Origin: Helianthus annuus
Taxonomy: Eukaryota; Streptophyta; Magnoliopsida; Asterales; Asteraceae
Length of the DNA stretch: 64,000 nucleotides
Reading direction: 5' to 3'
Assembly (NCBI RefSeq): GCF_002127325.2
Contig: NC_035440.2
Coordinates: forward strand, 72,911,819-72,975,818
The notes beneath the pieces are model-generated. The model was not told the DNA's origin. It worked only from the letters and a program-made list of their open reading frames with translations, and searched no databases. The position numbers were made by a program, and so were the translations under genes. Positions 58,988-64,000 of the stretch are shown here, in pieces; the first letter of the stretch is position 1, and every line of letters starts with the position of its first letter.

Positions 58988-59726
58988 TGTTGGATCTGAG
59001 TTTGATTTTGATTGTATTTTATGTTCGAAAATAAGATGAAGATGGATGAGTGTGCAGCGGAAATTATAATGAAAACAAACTTTGCATACAATCAAACGAG
59101 AGTAATACTTTTATCAAACATCTTTACACAGAGAACCGAAAGATTGAATTTATTTCAATTACGATTACAATGATTGATGTAAGAATGCAAACTCCCCCTC
59201 AGCCAGAGCTCAGTAGTTTGTTCGTGCAAAGAAGACGAATGATGCAAAAGAGCTAATAGAACAGTACCAAGTACTGAACTATTTATGGGCACTTGCAAAC
59301 TACTGAGCATCTTTGCTGACGTCACCATGAAAGTGACATCTAACCTCCTAACAAACTCTAACCTCTGATCTATACAGACACTGCTTGTGTTAACTACTGC
59401 TAATACATTCTATTACAAGACATACTTTAGAACAGCTGCTGCAACCTTCTACTGTTGTGAACCCAGCAGCACTTGTCCGGATCAGTAGTGCTTGACTCAA
59501 GGCAGTAGATTGAATCAGCAGGACTTTAGTCTTCCATCAGATCTTTAGTTGAGCAGCAGTTATGGGTCAGCAGTTTAGCAAGATCAGCAGATAGGAGGTC
59601 ATCAGTAGTTGTAATCACTTTCAAGGGGAGAAATTTGTATATCAGCATCTGCTTATTCAGAATCCACTGCTCTGATCCAGTTTTGGCTTTAATTATCTGT
59701 TCCTCTGATAGGGTTCAATCCCAACA
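58988..59726 (-). mobile_element. Co4 5' LTR (739 bp)
   Basis: Same length as the 3' LTR. The promoter TATAAATA of the 3' LTR reads CATAAATA here, so the LTR that would drive the element has a changed TATA box. CGTAC follows at 59727-59731. The element spans 30460-59726; subtracting Co5, Gy3, the solo LTR and their duplications leaves about 12.7 kb. Confidence 0.95.
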
Positions 59727-60101
59727 CGTACAGATCATTGACTCTAGGTGCTCTCATGATAACCCATTCTTCGGGAATGACAAATCCTGGTTTCAAGATC
59801 AAACACTCTTTGTCTGTGAAGTGCGTTGTATACTTTCTATCACAGATTTGAGAAATACTCAGCAAATTGTTCTCCAGCTCGGCAATGTAATTAACTCTTT
59901 CAAACGTGACAATGCCATTGGATAACGTTCCTTCTCCAATTATCCTACCTCCTTGATTTCCTGCAAAACCTACGTAACCTTAATTAAACCCTCTAACATC
60001 GTGTAGCAGGGTCTTCTTCCCCGTCATGTGCCGAAAAGCTCCACTATCCATAATCCATCGTGAAACGGATCTTGGAAGCTCCTACACATTTCAAAAAACA
60101 C
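59727..60101 (-). pseudogene. pol: Co3 copia pol, first part: protease
   Basis: Carries the copia protease signature WIMDSGAFRHMTG near 60050, then LLSISQICDRKYTTHF, and runs into the Co4 insertion at the CGTAC duplication. One in-frame TAA lies at 59982-59980. The frame differs from that of gag, which ends at 60102. The rest of pol continues at 30459. Confidence 0.88.
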
Positions 60102-63100
60102 TTAGTTAGATTTTGATGCCACCCAAGCCTCTTTTGACTCAGGTAGCTGGAAATTAAGAACAATTCTTTTAGTGAACAGTGGTGGAAAATTCTTGTCATT
60201 CATTTTTAAGCTCTCTTCAGATCCAACCTCAACCTCTTTGTATAAGAAAAACTCATCTTTAGGAGGTTGACCAGATGGTTGGTCTTTCTTTTGAACATTT
60301 TTCTTTTCAGAAATGAGCATTTGTTCTTCAAGTTTCTCATAATAATCCAAAGGAACATTCATCTTTTCCGGTGTGGTAGAAGATGATATTTTTTTTTCCG
60401 ACTCTGAAACCTTTGGTTTTTGAGAACTTGTTTTCTTTTCAACAACTTTTGGCTTCCATGTTTGTTGAGATGATGCAACCCGTTTGTAAAACTTGTCATT
60501 TTTAGTTATCACTTTCTTTACAGGTTCAGTTTTGACTTTGGTGTGGTCATTTTTCAAAACCTTTTTCTCAACAACCAATGGAGCTTTTCTTTTCACATCA
60601 GCTTTCCTTTTCTGAATCTCAACAACTTCAGTCTTAGGCTTCAAGTTGGTACACTTTCGTGCAATATGTCCAACTTGATTACATTTGAAACATGTTCGGG
60701 TGTCAACTATCCGACTTGTGCCTTCAGACTGAGGCTGTGAAGCCTTCTTCTCAAAGAACTCTTTGTTTGATTTTGAAAAAATTTTAGACTCTTCGTCAAA
60801 CAGTGAACTCGAACTTGAACTTTTCACAAACACCTTTTTCTCAGCAAACCTTCTGTTTTGAACATTCCTTTTCTGATATTTCTTACCACCCTGATATCCA
60901 CCCGACCATTTGTTTTGATTGTTGTTATAAAAACGCAGTGGAACAACAGGTTTTTTATAGTAAGATTTATCTTTTTCAAAATTCATTTGCCTCTTTGTCT
61001 GATTTAAACTTTTTACTTCAGACCGATCAATTTCAACCAATTTGAACACATTTGTCAATTTAGCAACAATAACATTCTCCAGAGGAAACTCAGAATCCGA
61101 ATACAACTTATCCGATCCCGACATCTTGTACATGACTAGAGTAGGTTCTTCATTTAAGTTGTTTTCGGATTTTTGCTTCGGAATGTATTTGTCCAAGAAA
61201 CATTCGTCATCCTCAGTAGTGTCACTATCAGTTTTCAAAACATTTTCAGCCATGCTTTTAACAATTTCAGATTGGACACTATCCTCATCGGACGATGAAG
61301 TGAATGTAACATCAATTGTGTCCGGAAGTTTCACTTCATTAACATCTTCATCATTAACCAACCCTGATTGTTTCTTTGAATAATTGTTTAAAACTGGTGG
61401 TGGAACTTGATGATAACCCACCCCGGTTCCATCAGAATATACATCTTCGCCTGCTTTGTTCTTTCCAATTGGTTTGGGAACAATATGCTGAAGAACAAAG
61501 CTTGCGGAGTTGTAACTTCTCGGTTTCAACTGAATGCATTCATTTTCAATTTTAGCTTCTTGAAACTGAAGCTTCAACTTAGCAATTTCATCCAGTTGCT
61601 GGTTGATTAACTCTTCTTTCACCCTAAGAACTCCTGACAGTTGAAGATTTTCTTTGGTTGTCTTACCATTTCTTTCATCCGAATCTTTAACCGTTCGTTT
61701 TAGCTTCTCAAACTTTTCTGAAATTTGATGATTTTCAAGAATCAACTTTTCGTTTTCTTTCCTAATTCTTACTAAGTCGTTTTTATCATTTTCGATTTTC
61801 TCAGTTAATTCTTTTAATCTGTCGTTTGAAGCTTTCAACAATTTATCACGGTTTAAGATCTGATCTTCAACACTTCTGACTCTACCAATCAGTTCTTCAA
61901 CTTTCTTACCACTGAGGTAAGGGATTGTACTACAAACTTTGCACTCTTTCATGCAATTTTTGCAGTCGTTCTCAGATTTAACTGACTCATGTGTATCATT
62001 TGAACTGACCTTGTTTTTGGACTCAGTTCCAGAACCAGAAACTACCTCTAGTTCTTTTGCAGCAAGAACTTTGTCAGCCATCTTTTTCAAGTTTTCAGCG
62101 GTGAACTCTTGTGATGTATCAATAATCCCATCATCAATATTCTTTGGCTGCTACTCTTTTTCTTTCTCTTCAGTTTCTCCTCCTCCCCACCATAATCTTT
62201 GCCAACCTTCTTCTTCCTCAGCAATTTGTTGAATCATAGTATCAAGACTAATGGACTTTGGATCAACAGCAATGTTTCCTATGGGATCAAGATAACATTC
62301 TCTATCAGCATCCCACCTCTTCGCCTTTTTAGCTTCATTAAATGTAGAAGACATTCTGATCATCCTGGTTTGAGCTTTCATGTTTTTGTTGATGAATTTT
62401 TCTTTTTCTGTTCTGCTGTCTCTGAATGGAACAGGCTTTGCCACAAACGCATATCCTACCGCATCCTCCTCTGGTAGCAATTCGCTCCAGTCAAAACCTT
62501 CATCATCATGAATAACAGCAAGAGCTCTTGATTTTTCTTTGGGGGTATCCTCAAGCTGCTTCATTCTGGGTGGTTCTGATTTGTTCTGATGATAAATCGC
62601 TCTTTTGTAGTAATCTTCACGAAATGGATTTGTAGTATCATCAGCTGGTGCGTTACGACATTCTCTTTTAAAATGTCCTTTTTGTTTGCACCTGAAGCAC
62701 GTGACTTTTGATTTGTCAAACCCAAGTTTTGTGGACGGTCCTCTGATAGAATGTCTACCAGTAATCTCCATGAACCGTTGTGCTCGTCGGACTGCACTAG
62801 CCATACACCACCTGATGTCGATCAACTCCATCTCTTCAGGGTCGATCTGATCGTAGTCCTCCTTGGTGAGGTTAGTGTTTCCAATCTTGCCTGCCACAAG
62901 GCTCTCATATGACTCTAGCACAGAAGCTAAGAACACCATCTGCTGCTTTGCGGATTCTTCACTGAAATTTTGAGCATTCTTTAAATCCACAGCAATGTTA
63001 CATTGAAACAAATTCTTTGAAGCTGATTGGCTTTAAATCCACTGCTCGAACTCTCTTTACTTGATGTGTTAGAATTTTCAGCAGAGAAAGCTGTCTTTGG

Positions 63101-63913
63101 AGACACATTCTTGGGAATCATACTTTTTGGATAGTACAGCTCCACATTCTGCTGATATGAAGAATGATTGACTTTGTTTGATTTCTTTATCTCTAGCTCA
63201 TGACTCTCCAGTCTTTCAATCAACAGATCAACCGTCAAATTCTCCTGCTTGATTGTATTCTTCAACATCAAGGCAAAGTATTGCCAATCCATCTCATCCG
63301 GCAACGAGTTAAACAATTTGTCAACTAATTCTTCTCGAGAATACACAACTCCGTGTCTTGCCAGCTCCAACTTCAAGTGCCCAAATCTCTCAATCATCTT
63401 AGAAACATATTCATTTTTTAAACAACCAAATAAATCAAACTCTTTTCTTAACAGTTTATTTTTGTTTTTAACTATCTCAGCACTACCCACACATTTCACT
63501 CTTAATTTTTCCCAAAGATATTGAGCATTTGTGTACTCAATCAAAGATATTATGTCATCTCTCACAGACTGATGAAGCATTGCAATGCACTTTTGTTCAC
63601 CAACAAAATTTTCTATATCTTCATTTTGTGTCAGATTTTCACCATCTTGTCCTCCATTATTGAATCCATTCTTTAAACTTTTCCAGCTTGGATACGCAAA
63701 CGCTTTCAACCACTCTTCAAATCTTTTGGCCCACCTATTGTACTCTTCAATCACCATCAACTTTGGAGGTTTGTTATATGTACCATATGCACTCTCCACA
63801 CTTAAAGCATCGGACAAAGTTTTCTTCGCACTCGGAGTGTTTTCATTTGTATTGTTTGAAGTATCATCTCCGGTGTTTCCCGCGAAAGCAAACATGTCAC
63901 TGAAAGGATTCAT
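60102..63913 (-). pseudogene. gag: Co3 Sirevirus-like gag (about 1,270 codons)
   Basis: ATG at 63913 (MNPFSDMFAFAGN). N-terminal domain with PPKLMVIEEYNRWAKRFEEWL, VRDDIISLIEYTNAQYLWEKL and LLRKEFDLFGCLKNEY; zinc knuckle CFRCKQKGHFKREC (about 62700-62660); acidic segment; long coiled coil (about 62090-61560); Lys/Ser-rich region with second knuckle CFKCNQVGHIARKC (about 60700-60650); end at 60102. One frame change near 63020 and one in-frame TAG at 62153-62151 are the only breaks. Two widely spaced knuckles flanking a coiled coil match Co5 gag. Very long gag proteins are typical of Sireviruses. Confidence 0.9.
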
Positions 63914-64000
63914 AAAAAAAAATAAAAAAAACTCGTCCGTCTTTCAAATACCTGAAACAATCAACAAACACTTAGAAAAATTTTGAAATTTTGAAAATAA
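63914..64000 (-). other. Co3 leader, cut by the window end
   Basis: Purine-poor/A-rich leader upstream of gag. Primer site and 5' LTR are not in the window. Confidence 0.7.

Overview
This window is plant nuclear DNA made almost entirely of LTR retrotransposons. I see no convincing host gene, rRNA, tRNA or CRISPR array. The signs of a plant are Tekay/Del-type Ty3/gypsy polyproteins with an integrase chromodomain, Sirevirus-like Ty1/copia elements (very large gag proteins, several zinc knuckles, repeated polypurine tracts and an extra ORF downstream of pol), and primer-binding sites that match initiator Met-tRNA. The extra ORF resembles a family I remember from daisy-family (Asteraceae) genomes, where it is often misnamed 'synaptobrevin, longin-like'. 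That placement is recollection and was not checked against a database.

Left part (1-25196). Gy1 is a gypsy element on the + strand: pol in two pieces (3-1444 and 3813-4685) and its 3' LTR (ending at 6802). A solo LTR (1445-3812, duplication GATGG) splits its integrase. Gy1 sits in the gag of Gy2, a gypsy element (+) that keeps a gag fragment, a 105-bp minisatellite and a 3.56-kb 3' LTR (6803-12587). Gy2 sits in the 3' LTR of Co1, a copia element on the - strand (12588-20085). Co1 has no recognisable gag or pol and carries only the third ORF. Co1 sits in the reverse transcriptase of Co2, a copia element (+, 20086 to about 23460) with a divergent third ORF of the same kind. A decayed gypsy pol (-) fills 23461-25196.

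Right part (25197-64000). Co3 is a Sirevirus-like copia element (-): 3' LTR at 25197-25659, pol at 27285-30459 and 59727-60101, gag at 60102-63913; its 5' LTR lies beyond the window. It is split by Co4 (-, 30460-59726, duplication CGTAC, LTRs 739 bp), a copia element of about 12.7 kb once its own insertions are subtracted, with gag, pol and third ORF. Co4 holds three insertions: Co5 (31792-38955, duplication TCTTT, gag only), Gy3 (48271-57187, duplication ATAGT, a gypsy element with almost identical LTRs) and a solo copia LTR (58359-58814, duplication GTGAC).

Four observations stand out. (1) The gypsy group has two successive polypurine-tract/U3 starts about 100 bp apart, and target-site duplications show both have served as real integration ends. 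(2) Gypsy LTRs carry arrays of small hairpins whose stems change on both sides together while the pairing is kept. (3) The third ORF of the copia elements has what looks like its own promoter (TATA, ACGT-core boxes, clustered CAGTGG) at identical spacing in two separate elements. (4) The youngest element, Gy3, lacks essential parts of protease, reverse transcriptase and RNase H and must have been mobilised in trans.
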